A stretch of 64,000 bases of DNA from the NCBI GenBank assembly GCA_951799445.1, contig OX637292.1, positions 3,227,296 to 3,291,295 on the forward strand, in the 5' to 3' direction. The position numbers and the translations under genes were made by a program. The stretch comes from Pseudisothecium myosuroides (Eukaryota; Streptophyta; Bryopsida; Hypnales; Lembophyllaceae). The notes under the pieces were generated by a model. It was not told where the DNA came from and did no database searches. It worked only from the letters and a program-made list of their open reading frames with translations. How positions within the stretch are numbered: the first letter of the stretch is position 1; each line of letters opens with the position of its first letter. Below are positions 12,462 through 24,332 of this stretch, one piece after another.

Positions 12462-13375
12462 TTAACCCCTAAAGGACCATTGTCCCTTCGGGAGACAAAT
12501 GCATTTTCAGGCAGGTACCTATGGGCTGAAATTTTCTTCTGATTTTTTGAAACTTTTTTTGGAGCTTGAAAATCTGATTAGCTTCGTGGGAATATAATTT
12601 TTTTCACAATCGGTGCCCGGGAACAATAGTTATGATCAAATAAGCTCAAAACAGGGGACGGCGGGCAGCCCGGGCAGCAAAAAAATATTGGCAAAAATTT
12701 GATTTTTTTTTTTATATATTTTTTTCTCAAAGATTATATTTTTGTCTATCTAGAAAGCTTTGATTCATTTCATTTGGATTTGTTATGAGAAAGTTATGGA
12801 CATTCTTGTTTTTCGGGCAATTAGAGCATCTTCTTGAAGAAAAAAAACTTGTAGGATTCATTTCTGAATGCTATTTTTGAAAATTTTCAAAAAACAAAAT
12901 TCTCGTGGTTTAGTTTACTTGTTAGAACAATCTCACCATTGGGATTAGTGTATTTTAGATTTTCCTTTTATCTCGTACCTACTTCTACTTAACAATTTTT
13001 TTAGGAATGATAATTAAGTTTTTTTGAATAATTTCTTTTTCCCCTAGCCTCTCAACTCAATTTTCCACTATAAAGATTTAAAGCTCAAACCTTTGTAGTG
13101 CAAAAATTTTAATTTAAAAATGTTCAAAGTCAAAAATTTTAGTCCCGCAATGTGATGAAAAACTTGTTTTTTCCACTTTAAACACAAATATCTTGCAATC
13201 TGTGCGGTCAAAAATTCTGAAATTTTTTCCATACATTCTCATACTAGTTAGGTATAAGATACTATGGTTAGATGTGCAAAAAAAACATTTTTCAAATTTT
13301 CTTATTGTTTGCTATAGAAATGGCAGTTTCCAGTGTTTTTTGGCAGAAAAAAGGCCTTGGTCCTTTCGGGGTTAA
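12462..13375 (+). mobile_element. TTAA-flanked element, ~0.9-kb class, copy 1
   Basis: TTAA lies at 12462-12465 and 13372-13375. The termini are CCCCTAAAGGACCA (left) and CCCCGAAAGGACCA (right, inverted). Its whole length aligns by eye with 40199-41115 in the same orientation and with 61173-62106 inverted. Landmarks include TTTCAGGCAGGTACC near the left end, a GAGAAAGTTATGGACATTC block and ATATCTTGCAAT near the right. No transposase frame is present, so it is non-autonomous. Confidence 0.85.
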
Positions 13376-13388
13376 TGAAGCCAATTTT

Positions 13389-13516
13389 TTTTTTTAAATT
13401 TTGAAACACATGAACCATTTCCATTGATGAGAGGAAACAATACAAAGAACCAGAGGAAACAAAACCCCGGCGAGCTCACAACGAGCAAAGACCAACCACT
13501 CAACACCTCAAACACC
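13389..13516 (-). mobile_element. 5'-truncated L1-type LINE tail, 128 bp
   Basis: A 15-bp target duplication AATGAAGCCAATTTT is seen at 13374-13388 and 13517-13531. The insert reads, on the minus strand, into ATGGAAATGGTTCATGTGTT and then an A-rich tail next to one duplication copy. This is the structure of a target-primed reverse-transcription insertion. It lies directly against the right end of the TTAA element at 12462-13375. The terminal sequence matches the insertions at 33835-33909 and 42303-42351. Confidence 0.85.
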
Positions 13517-13531
13517 AATGAAGCCAATTTT

Positions 13532-15862
13532 GAATTCAAAATTTTTCAAATCTAGAATATATGATGTCTTCTTACATTTTCACCATAGAGTTTGGTAGGT
13601 ATGATGATCAATGTTTTTAACTAAAATTGAATATAACATCACAAGTTTAGCAATCATAATCCTTGTTGACCAATCAAAAGATAGTTATCATCTACCATCA
13701 TTATCTTCATTGTGAGTCTTAGATCAATAATAAATTATTAACGTGAATAATTTTATTTAAGGGGCTATTGGGCATTATATCCAATAACCTTCTTAAAGAT
13801 CCTAACTCTTGGAGAGATTATGTAGCCAATGATTTCTACTAAAGAAGTGGCCACTTTTGGAATAAAATAACACATGATTTTCTCTAGCATTATCAATTAT
13901 AATTTTCGAGTGATGTTTAAGTAATGAGTCATTTAAGAGAAACATTTGTAAAAGTTTTTTCTTGCAATAGTTGGAAGTTCAATTAATTACAACAAAGTTG
14001 ACAACATTACTAAAGTAGTGAATGCCAACAAAACCTTAATTTAAGCATGTAAGCGGATAGATTAATACTATATAATGAACAATTCTACAATAAAAAATTC
14101 CATGTAATAATTATTGTAATGAATAGTACAATTTAATTAGTCTAGGTTACACTCCATCCCCCTCTCAAATACCGTCAATCTTCTAAAAAAATTGAAAATG
14201 TTGATGTCTATTGAACGGATAATCTTAACCGTCCAAATACAGATACAGTTAGAATATGATTTCAAAGTACAGTTACAAAGTACAAATACAATATATAGAT
14301 ATAGAATATCGATACAATTTTTTTGAAATACGGATATGGATACAAATACAGGATTCAAAATATAGAAAACAAATACAATGACAAAATTTGAAATACAACT
14401 GAAATATCCCATGTCAAATGCACTCAGAACTGATTCCTCAAAAATTCAAGTATGGGGGTGGGGGTTAATTCAATTTTAATTCAATTCAATTCAAAAGAGG
14501 CATTTGATCACTATCTCTTCAAAAGAGGTAGTGAAGAGATAGTCACTACCTGCCCCAATTAGTTTTGCTTCCAGTATAAACTAGAGCAATGGTTTTGGGC
14601 AACTTGGGTCAATTCACTCAAGACCTCGTTACCATCTTGAGGTACAAAGTGTAGAAAGCAAGTTTCAACCAATGATTGGATTTTCAAAATGGAGAGACTA
14701 TTGAATGAATTGATTTTACTCTCAAAATTTTAAGTCCAAGGGAGAGAATTGAATGATGTGGATAATACTTTTGTCCTCTGTAGCAAAAAAAGGACACAAA
14801 CTTTGAATCCCCTAAAATTGTAGTCAACCCTTCTAAAAAGGCATGCTAGACTATGACTCCAGGGATCCTTAGGCTAAAAGGTTCTTAGTCAATCATTTAA
14901 AAAGCTTACTTACATTATGAGCTACTTCAATTTAGAAAATATGCTAAAAAAATCAGATTGAACACTTTTGTGACTTACTCTCTCAATCTGAGTGCAAAAG
15001 AGGGTAATAAAGGAGGGCTTCATAGGGAGTTTACACATACTTACAAGTAAGTCAAGTCAATTAGTTGACCAAGAAATATTTTTACTATTTTCCATTTATA
15101 CATACTCATGAACAAAGTTACTTTATAGATTATTTTTAGACTCCATTTTGTCTAGCATGACCTTGTGTCATGATCATATATCATAGCTATGTGGTGTGGT
15201 AGTATCCCATGCAATAAAATATTCTTTGAAAAGACATTTTTGTAGACTCTTACAACACTTTTTCCTAGGCTCACTAAGGTGGCTTTGCATATATATTACT
15301 TGCCTTTGAACAAAACTCATTGTGAAAATTGTCTCCTTTACGTATAGGCTAAAGTTTGAAAATGTTATATCAAGCACATTCTAGATAGATGCCTTCATCA
15401 ACCAAATACTACAATCTTTACAATCTTCATTTTGGAACAGGTGAAAATACCCAAAAGTGTCCCTATACCCACTTCTGAACAAGTAGACTTCCATTAAACT
15501 TTGTTCTCCAAAGTGTCATTCAATTGTTTCTATACTTAACTGGGATAAAGTGACTACTAATTTTTTTAGATTTCGTTTTTGGAACCAAACTATATGATGG
15601 TATCATGCAGTGATCTAGGGAGTTCCACTTTTAAAAAACATAGAAATTGCATGTCTTATCCAAAAAAAAAAAAAAATCTTAAATTTATGATTTTCATTTG
15701 CTAGTACTACAAAACACTAGAAAAAGGTACCTCCAACTACGTTGAATTGTTTGTTTTGATGGTTTTTGGTGTTTCCACCTTAGGTACCCATGTTTACAAG
15801 CTAGTATGGCTATATTGCGCTATATTGCCTATTATCAAATCTTTTATTCCAAGCATGCTTAC
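13532..15862. other. AT-rich intergenic, nothing recognised
   Basis: No gene was recognised. The stretch includes a low-complexity ATACAAATACA-rich segment (about 14220-14410) and a short hairpin near 14511-14550 with stem ACTATCTCTTC / GAAGAGATAGT. Confidence 0.45.
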
Positions 15863-16293
15863 TTAACCCTTAAGTGCTCCAACATCCAATTTTTGGACAC
15901 CTAACAAATTGAAACTAACATTTCTTTCTCCTTACTGTTTAGATGAAAGTACGTCATCCTAATTTGTGGAGATACTTTATCAAATTGTTGTCCTATCTAA
16001 TGGTTGGATTTGGTGTTACCAGAGTACTTTGTTTTTCTAAAATTACAAATATATGTGGAAGTATGTCAAGTGGTTGACCAAGCCAAAATTGCATTGACTA
16101 TAGTTCAAAACTAGATTTGCAAAAAATGAGGTCATAGATTTAAAGAACACATAAATTTCAAAAAATCACCGTGTCACGAGAACCTCGTTTCAAATCCATT
16201 CCAACAAATTTTATTCAAAAAAATGATAATATTTTGCTTGTAATCAAATTTAAAAGAAATTCAAAAACTTTCCTTTCAAAATTTATAAAAAAA
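15863..16293. mobile_element. Probable single end of a TTAA/CCC element
   Basis: TTAACCCTTAAGTGCTCC followed by CCAATTTTTGGAC resembles the left end of the 545-bp element at 2827. A matching right terminus is not clear. GGTTAA at 16871 is a weak candidate that would place a Helitron-like copy inside the element. Confidence 0.35.
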
Positions 16294-16687
16294 TCCATAC
16301 CTTAAGTTTGTTTGTTACATTGAGATCTCCCAGACCGTGCGTCCCCCTGGTGGTATGCTTGATACTATCAGAAAACCCTTGGCGAGGAGGGGTGCACAGG
16401 CTTTGTTTTGTGGCATTCTAACTCGCAATGGGAAAGTTATCAATTTTTGAGTTATTTTTGGATTTTAAAAATTACTAAATTATGCTAAAGTATGTATCTT
16501 TTGAACCGTGTGTCAATTTGTCACGTTCTTGGTACCATTGGAAAGCCCTTGGCGAGGAGGGGTGCATGGCTTTTATTTGTGGCGTTTGGATTGATGGTGG
16601 GAAAGTTATTGAATTTTAAAGTTCTCATTGAATTAAAAAAATTAGAAAATTACTTTTTGACTGTGGCAACAGCACAGGGCACACTAG
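16294..16687 (+). repeat. Dispersed ~240-bp repeat with Helitron-like end, internally duplicated
   Basis: It starts TCCATACCTTAAG and ends GGCACACTAGT. The core CCCTTGGCGAGGAGGGGTGCA appears twice, near 16378 and 16548, so this is about 1.7 units in tandem. Upstream of the terminal CTAGT is the potential hairpin CTGTG-GCAACAG-CACAG. Confidence 0.65.
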
Positions 16688-16949
16688 TATTAGTAATAGC
16701 ATTGGTGAATCTAACCATACGGATGGAATCTAAAACTCAATGAATATCTACCACTTTTATTTAAATTTATATCAATTCCAAAATATCCTTCCAAGTAGTA
16801 CTTTTATTATTATGATTTTTTCTCAAATTGTCAATTCTGGAGAACACTCTTACAGACTGTATGTTTAAAGGTTAATTAAAACTAGATTTTTAATTGCAAA
16901 CGAAAAGATTATTCCACCAAAGTACAAGTGAATCACACTAATATTCCAT

Positions 16950-17128
16950 CACTCCACCGAGTTGGCAGCAGGTACTAATTAGCTCGACAAAGCATGTGAC
17001 TGATCTGTTCAAACCATTCACCGTGGCAATTGACCAATGTGCTGAACCCGTTTGATGGCCTCTTGCAAATAGCTGGACAGCACGCTCCTGAGCTTCGAGC
17101 CTCAAGCCGAAGCTATGAAATGAAAGCC
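16950..17128 (-). pseudogene. Possible gene fragment adjacent to a MITE
   Basis: This short GC-elevated stretch can be read on the minus strand as SKLRSVLSSYLQEAIKRVQH before a stop. This looks like protein-coding sequence, but I do not recognise the family. It ends at the left terminus of the element starting at 17129. It could be a transposon-captured or broken exon, and it may be chance. Confidence 0.2.
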
Positions 17129-17542
17129 AAGGTAAAAGCACCAGTAGTCGACCATTTAAGCAATTTTGGAGCAGTAAGAGGTGTTGGAAATTTTTCCCAT
17201 GTAGGAAGATAGGAAATATGGGGATTACAAAATTTTCAGAATTTTATTCACAAAATTGAATTTACAGTGAATTTTGGGAACCAAAAAGTGCATTTCACTA
17301 GTAGCCACTTTCTAGAGTCTTCCAATTTTGATCATTCAAAAACTACTTATTCGCTCATTACTTCTTACTTTCTTGCTCACCACTTCGAGACATGTTTCAT
17401 TAATTTATTAGTTCCAACCTTGAAAAGGACCAAAAAAACACATTCCCAGCTTTCCTTTAAATTTGTTCCAACCTTGGGTCGGAAATATTGCACCCGTGCA
17501 GGTTGAGTATTGGGCGTGGTTGACAGTTGGTGCTTCTACCTT
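17129..17542. mobile_element. MITE with AAGGTA terminus and ~20-bp TIR, copy 1
   Basis: The left end is AAGGTAAAAGCACCAGTAGT and the right end, inverted, is AAGGTAGAAGCACCAACTGT. The interior is homologous to 35232-35941 (shared GGAAATATGGGGATT and TCTAGAGTCTTCCA). This copy lacks the LINE present in the other one and so serves as its empty-site reference. Confidence 0.8.
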
Positions 17543-17653
17543 ACAACAAAACAAAATTAAGGCAAGTAAAGCTGTGACTTGTTGCATCAAATAATATAAT
17601 ACAAGACTTTTTGTACAATATTTTGTATGTTGTTTCATCCAAAAAGGCATTCA

Positions 17654-17702
17654 TTGTATGTATGTATGTATATATATCTGTGTGTGTACATACATACATA
17701 CA

Positions 17703-17734
<32 letters not shown>

Positions 17735-17797
17735 ATACACTTATCCCCAATGGTAAGAATTATTTGTAAGAAAAAGCTCATATCTAATGTTTATTTC

Positions 17798-17845
<48 letters not shown>
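17654..17845. repeat. Compound microsatellites: (TGTA/TACA)n and (TTA)n
   Basis: A tetranucleotide TGTA/TACA tract runs from 17654 to 17734, with a TG/TA middle segment. A pure TTA/ATT tract runs from about 17800 to 17845. Confidence 0.95.
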
Positions 17846-17847
<2 letters not shown>

Positions 17848-19146
17848 TTGATGGATTGATAAAATCTATTGAATGAATGTCTTAAAATTAATGTTTGGTA
17901 GATTGTTTTGTCTTCAATGTCCAGAACCTTCATAACTTTCATCTAATTGAATAGAAAGATTAAATAAATAAATTTATGAATAAGAAAAAATAAAGTTAAG
18001 AAAATAAATTATTTCTCTTCAATTAGGATTTTTTGAAATTTTTGGGTTTGGTTATAGAGTTTTAGAAGGGTTTGACACTATAGGGCAATTGTTTAGTAGT
18101 TGTTTTTTGGCGCTTGATTCAAGGTTCACAATTTTTAGATCTACATCTTCCCTAATCCCCTTTTTGTTTTCTGATTTGTTCACTAGGTGCTCCACCAATG
18201 GTTGACTCTCCTCACCTCTTACAATGAACAATCTTCTCTACTATGATTTCTTAGAGTGGTGTCTTTTATCCTACTTGTCTTGAGCGATTTGGTAAAACTA
18301 ACAATAAACACTGATCTGTGGCCAAGAGGAGTTCAAATGGGATTGCTATAGCTTTATTTCCAAGGGATTGTGCTATTGGATGTTGGTTTTTGGCAAGATT
18401 GTCGTGCCAAACACTACAACATTCTATCTAACTCGACGATGTCACAAAGTTGTGTAAATAGGTTTGGATTAGAATGGCCATAGGTTGTTGTAGAAATGCT
18501 TTGCATATAATCTCTTTGAACCCTTAATCCCCCTAAATAATTCTAAAAAACTATTTCCAAATTTCCTTTTCTCCAAAAATCTCTATCCTATAATTCCCAC
18601 TATAACCTAGAAACTGCTTTAGCTAGCTTCAACGTAGTATAAATGATGGACAATCACTTCAAATGTCTTGAAATTTTTTTATAATGTAGATCAACTAGTC
18701 AAATATTCACATAATTATCAATTTCCACTCTGACCAAAGATATTATCTAACTTTAGTAGACATCTTCCCACTATTGTATTTTGCCAAGTCACGGCCTCTA
18801 CATCCTAGTTGTATTTTGTGCATAATTCATAGTTCGTAATCCATTGTAGCCAAGTTTTTGATTTAAGATAGTAGATAACTTAAAAAAAATACCCTCCAAT
18901 TTTCAAAGCCATATCACAAAAAATCAATAAGATTGAAGCTCCCAAATATACCTTTCTTGTCTGCTTTGGATTCCAAACCTTTCCATTTTGATGCCTCATA
19001 TCTCCATTTCCATAAAAAATCTAGATTTGAAAATTAATGTCATGGTAGATCAAATTTCCAAAAATCTAGATTCAAATTATTGCCTTGATGCAATACTTTA
19101 TTTAAGCACAATTCGAAATTCTTCACATCAAAACTTCTTTCAATAA
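17846..19146. other. AT-rich intergenic, nothing recognised
   Basis: No supported gene, RNA or bounded repeat was seen. Confidence 0.45.
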
Positions 19147-20657
19147 TTAACCCCTAAAGGTTTTTGATTGGTTTTGGCAAAAACGCTTCCAAATTGCCAT
19201 TTTTGTACAAGTACCAAATTTTAGAAAAAAACCATTTTTGGACACAAGGAATTGTAGAATCTTGTAGTATGTTGGTTTGAAAAGATGTAGAAAAAATTTC
19301 AAAAATTTCCACTAGGTAATCGCAAGATATTTGCATTTGAATTGACAAAAATCGTTTTTTTGTCCTTGCAAAAAAACGGATAGTTGCACTACACAAGGTC
19401 ACATTTGTATGAAAAAATGTCCAAAATGGTGGTGCTTCTTTGGATTCATTCTTCAAGGCTACATGTTTGAAAAATTTCAGATCATTTGGAATTCTACAAC
19501 ATATGTATAGAAAAATAGTAAGTAGAAAGAAGTAGATAATGAATCAAACTACTACTTAATTGTTAAGAATTTTGTAATGGAATTGAAGAAATAATGCCAA
19601 TCCCAATGGTTGTAATGTTGTATTAAACAATCTACTCCCTCTGTCCCACTAAAAACCTCCAAATCAGGCAGAATTTTTGTCCCACTAAAAAGCTCCTTTT
19701 TGTGTTTTTGATTGTTTAGTGAGTGTTTGTTACATTGAACAACCTTGTGGGGGCAAGTGAGACAATCAAAAAGCATTCCCATGGCCTTGCAAGCTTGGCC
19801 TTGGCAATATGAGACACCTTGTACTAATTTCTTTGTCAAATAGTAGTGTTGACAGCCTATTTAGTGACTACTTTGGTGCTATTAAAATTTGATCATAAAG
19901 TGGGATAGTTTTTTTATTTTTGGATATTTAAGTTGAAGAACATGTCATTACAGTCCCATTGCAGCCACCACCCTTTAAATCATCTAAAATCACAGAGCTG
20001 GCAACAATTATAAAATATATTCAAATATCACACTTTTGACATGAATTTTGGGTGCCTAAATGATAGCGTCTAAGCTTGAGATTTTGCATAGATCTAAGGG
20101 ATGGGTTATTTATTCTTGAATGAATGTATTTTTGGCACTTTGATTGAAAATATAGTTAATTTCTTAACGGGAAGAATTTTGGAGTTTTTTAGTGGGACAG
20201 AGGGAGTACATCTTATGATTTTATTTTTTTCAAAAAGTATTGAAAATTGAGTTAAATAAAGGACTTCAAAGTTTATTTTAGAGCAGAGAATCTATTGTTG
20301 CCCACAAAATAAAACTCCTCATAACTTTCATCTCATTAATCAAAATGGAATGATTCAAAGCTTTTCACATGTACATAAATCTAGGAAACCAATTCAAAAT
20401 TTTATTTCTAAAAAAATGATTTTTTAAGAATTTTTTTGAGCTGCACAGGCTACATGCTGAGCAATGAAAATGACATATCATACAATAATTTTTTAACTAT
20501 GTAGTCAAAAATTATGAAAATTGTTGTGCCTTAAAGTTACTCCTTGGATACATGTTCTATGAAAATTTCAAAGAAAAAAAATAAAAATTCCATTCATAGT
20601 GAGCTGCCCAAAAATGCTTTGTTCTCTAAAAAGCATGTTCTGGGCTTTAGGGGTTAA
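19147..20657. mobile_element. TTAA-flanked element, ~0.9-kb class, diverged, with nested Stowaway
   Basis: The termini are TTAACCCCTAAAG and CTTTAGGGGTTAA. Removing the nested element at 19635-20206 and one TA leaves about 937 bp, the size of the other large copies. The block GCAAGATATTTGCATTT near 19321 is shared with 61173-62106, which supports common ancestry despite divergence. Confidence 0.8.
19635..20206. mobile_element. Stowaway-like (Tc1/mariner) MITE, 572 bp
   Basis: The termini are CTCCCTCTGTCCCACTAAAA and its near-perfect inverse TTTTAGTGGGACAGAGGGAG, flanked by TA on both sides (19633-19634 and 20207-20208). CTCCCTCNGTCCC with a TA duplication is the classical Stowaway signature. 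It is inserted inside the TTAA element at 19147-20657. Confidence 0.9.
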
Positions 20658-21690
20658 ACACAAACAAGCGTCCAACTTCATATCCCAAATGCATCCCACA
20701 CCAAGAACCAAGAGAAAGACAAGGCAAACTAACCCTTCATATAAGTAGCTAACAAGAATCCTGGAAGATTAGCCATTTGTTAACCCTAACTCGCCCTAAC
20801 CCTAACATCAACTACTAATAAATTGGTTATCAACTTAACATCTAAACAAGACCTTCTAACATTGCGCACACTTTTACAAAAGAAGATGCCTCCTTCAACT
20901 AGTAGACGGTTCACATCACGACAATGTCTTAGATGCCAATATGAACTTGCTTATGTCTTACTAATAGATCAACAACAAGTTTGATTTTTGCAAAAGTTAC
21001 TTCTTTTTTACCATTGTTCCCATAAGTTGGGAGGTAAAGTAGGGGCGAGTACATGTTGAGGTGAGTTTGGATGAAGAAGTGGCGTATGCAGATGAGAAAG
21101 GGGTGAGTGTGGGTCTTGAAGCAGTGATTTTGAGTGAAGAGCAACTTCTAACCTCACAGATGCCATTAAGTAGCAAAGGAGCAACTATAAGTCCTTTCAA
21201 GTCTTATTAGATATTTATCTAGTATACTAAACATGAATAACATGGTTTTCTATTTATACCATGGTAATACAATAATTCTTCATGGCAAATTGACATATAT
21301 AGGAAGCGGTTTCTACATGTGCACGGTGACTTTGGATAAGTACGAGTGCTGGAAGGGAAGGCACAACATATGATGAATTGAAGGGACAACTTCTTGTGAA
21401 GGGCTCACTTCATGTCTTGAAGGGACAAGTATTGTGGGTCTTCAAGGGGCAACTTTGAGTCTCAAAAGGCGAGTGTAGGCCTCAAAGAGCCAACCATGGG
21501 TATTGGAGAGGTGAATGCAGGTCCTTTTAGGTTATAAAGATTTCAATTACCATCATTTTTCAAAATCCAATGATTCAAGTTTTAAGTTAAATAATAAAAT
21601 TCATTAGATTTTTAGCACCCTATTATGATTATGATAGATTCAAAAGACTTTGAAGTTTGAATATCCTAAACTTGATAGTTTTCAATGTTT
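20658..21690. other. Intergenic, nothing recognised
   Basis: No gene was recognised. A short CCCTAAC-like cluster near 20780-20806 is too brief to be telomeric. Confidence 0.45.
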
Positions 21691-21693
21691 TAA

Positions 21694-24329
21694 CACTACA
21701 AAAAAACAGGGGTATAAATGACTGCGATAAATGACAGTTTTGCAGTCATTCCGGACATAATTGACTCCGCTGCGACTTCAGGCCCTGCAGTCATAGTGGA
21801 CAAGTCATTCTTTAAATGACTGCAACTCTAATATCACCAACGAATGGGGCCTTGGATGAAGAACGGATGGGAGGGTCTACGTGGCATTCAAGTTTGGAAA
21901 CAAAATTTTCTAAAAAAGCTGGGCAGTTGCCCATTTTTTGAAAAATTTGGCCGATTGTTGCTGACGTGGACCTTTGCGTGAGTCATTCTACAGTCATTCT
22001 GCAGTCGTGAGGGAGTTGTGTCGACCAATGCGGGGCTGACACGTGTCCAGTCATTTATTGCAATTTTATCTTCAACGGACAAATGACGCTTTGACACGTG
22101 TCCAATCATTCTGCAGTCATTTGTAGGATGTACTTTTAAGATTGTCTAGTCATTTTTAAGTGACGCATGTAGTTGTTCTGAAGTGACATAGATTTAGGGT
22201 TTAGGATACTTTCCAAGGACAGGGAAAATCATTTTTTGGAAACATTTTTAATTTGCGGCGATGCATTGTGTACAAAAAGAAATATAATGACAAATAGAAG
22301 GGAACTAGTCATTCTACAATCACATATGGATACATTCAAAGTTCCATAGAAATACACCATACACAATATACCAAATACAATACATCATATATACAATATG
22401 CCATATACATTATACAATACACCGTACAACATACACCATACTTTATATTTTGCATGACTCGCATGGCTTAGTGTGTAAGTATGAACAGATGAAATGACAA
22501 GCCTTTTATAGAAGTGGGGTAGTAGTAGGCAAGACAAACCATGTGGGATATTGAAAATGCAGGAATTGTGTTACAAATAATATTTTAGACCTTATCGAGG
22601 TATAGTAGATTAATTTTTTCCAAAAAAATTTGAACTAATAAAAGTTAGAAAATCAATCTTACTTTCATCTCCAAAAATCCATTTTACATTTTGAGCCTCA
22701 AATCAAAAGTTATAGACAAATTTGCTAAATGGATTGAAAATGATTGGCACATGAAGAATATTAGGGATTTAGGGTCACCTATTTGACTTCCCCAAAACAT
22801 AGACATATATAGTTGTTCTAGGACTCCTCACTTCATGCAAGGAAAGTATAATGATGACTACCCATGATGTCAATAGTCCTCCAGAATTGTTGAATGTGCA
22901 GTATGTGGGAATGCCAGGCTGAGTGTCCAGTTGCTAATAGTGTAGAAGTCATTTGTTAGTCATTTTTGAGTCGTTTACGCAATACAATCCTTCACCGTGA
23001 CTTTTAAATGACTATGACGAAGTCATATTGAAGTCACATGAGTGTAGGGTACAAAGTAGCATTCAAAGAGTCCCCTAAAAGTACTGTAATGTTTGTGAGC
23101 CTTGTCCTCCTTGTCCCTGCGGTTGCTTACAATCAACGGAGTAGTTGCATCTAGGAAGTAAACCATGGAGGAGTGGTAGACGCCATTGAATTATCGGCAA
23201 AGGAGAACCTATTAGTATAGGAGGAATATTAGGGTTCATTGTGGGAATTGTTTTCAATAGGTACTGCTGTAGATGCTCGGGGTGCCCTTAATAAGTGCAA
23301 GAACATAGCAATGGTCAGAAAATGCATGATAAACGTGATTCTAATAGGGAGATCCAATAGTTCTACATTTGGAAATGAGGATGACAAGAAATCAGTAGCC
23401 CATCACTTCTAGATTATTATAAGTAGTTAACTAGCAGTCATTTGCTAAGACACAAAGGACATCTTTATTAATACTACTGTAGAGATTGCAAGGGTGACCG
23501 CTCCTCAATGGATGCTTATTACAGCGGAGGTAGTTAATCTAGTTGGGACTATCAAATTGTCAGTGGAAGAGAACTTATCAACTCAAGAAGGATATGAAGT
23601 TGTCATTGCTGTAGTATTAGAGGCTAAGAATTAGAGTAGTGACCACATTGTAATTTATTAGTTTGCAAGAAGTCCTTGCATAGTCGCTTGCAATCATTTT
23701 CCAGTGACAGCGTAGAGGTGGCGCAGTTGCGATATATGCGACCTCACACGTCAGAATTGTCTCAGCAGGTCAATGTCCAAAATTGTATCAATTGGTGTAG
23801 TCATTTTGTAGTATGGAACGACTCCTATTGATTTTGCAATTGTAGTGCGGTGTGGTGTATTGGGTTAGAATGGCTTTGTATAAATTGAAAGTTTTCCATT
23901 TCTTTTCCCAGCTTGTAAAATTTGAAGGACTACCTACCCGTGTTAGTATGGGCAGAGGTCCAAACCGTGAAACTAACTAGGGTCTCTAAAGGAGTTGTGC
24001 CAGTCATTCAATAGTCATTCTTGAGTCGTTCAAAAGTGAAGCTTAGTCAAATTTATGACAGAAAAATGACTCAAAAATGACTTTGCCGGCCACGTTGGAT
24101 TTATCCCTTTTCCCGCCAATAAGTTGACGACGCAGTGAACGAGAACATCGCTCCTGCGGCCTTTTTCTGTCAACTGTTCATCTTGTAGTCGCCGTGCCGA
24201 CTCCAAAATGACTGGGGAAGGATTTTGGTTCCACAGATGATGCAATTAGAGAATTGTAGTCATTTTCTAGTGAAACCGGACATGCAGTCATTCCTCTGCA
24301 GTCACGAAAGTACCCATTTTCTTGTAGTG
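21694..24329. mobile_element. Non-autonomous CACTA transposon, 2.6 kb
   Basis: It starts CACTACAAAAAAACAGGGG and ends CCCATTTTCTTGTAGTG, flanked by TAA on both sides (21691-21693 and 24330-24332). Both subterminal regions are dense in ATGACT / AGTCATT motifs, the presumed transposase-binding array, while the middle is AT-rich. No TNP1- or TNP2-like transposase frame is visible, so it depends on an autonomous partner elsewhere. Confidence 0.9.
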
Positions 24330-24332
24330 TAA

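Noticed and set aside
17541..17851. Tyr/His/Val-rich frames
   Set aside because: They are translations of TACA and TTA microsatellites.
20780..20806. CCCTAAC-like cluster as an interstitial telomere repeat
   Set aside because: Only about two perfect units are present, too few to call.
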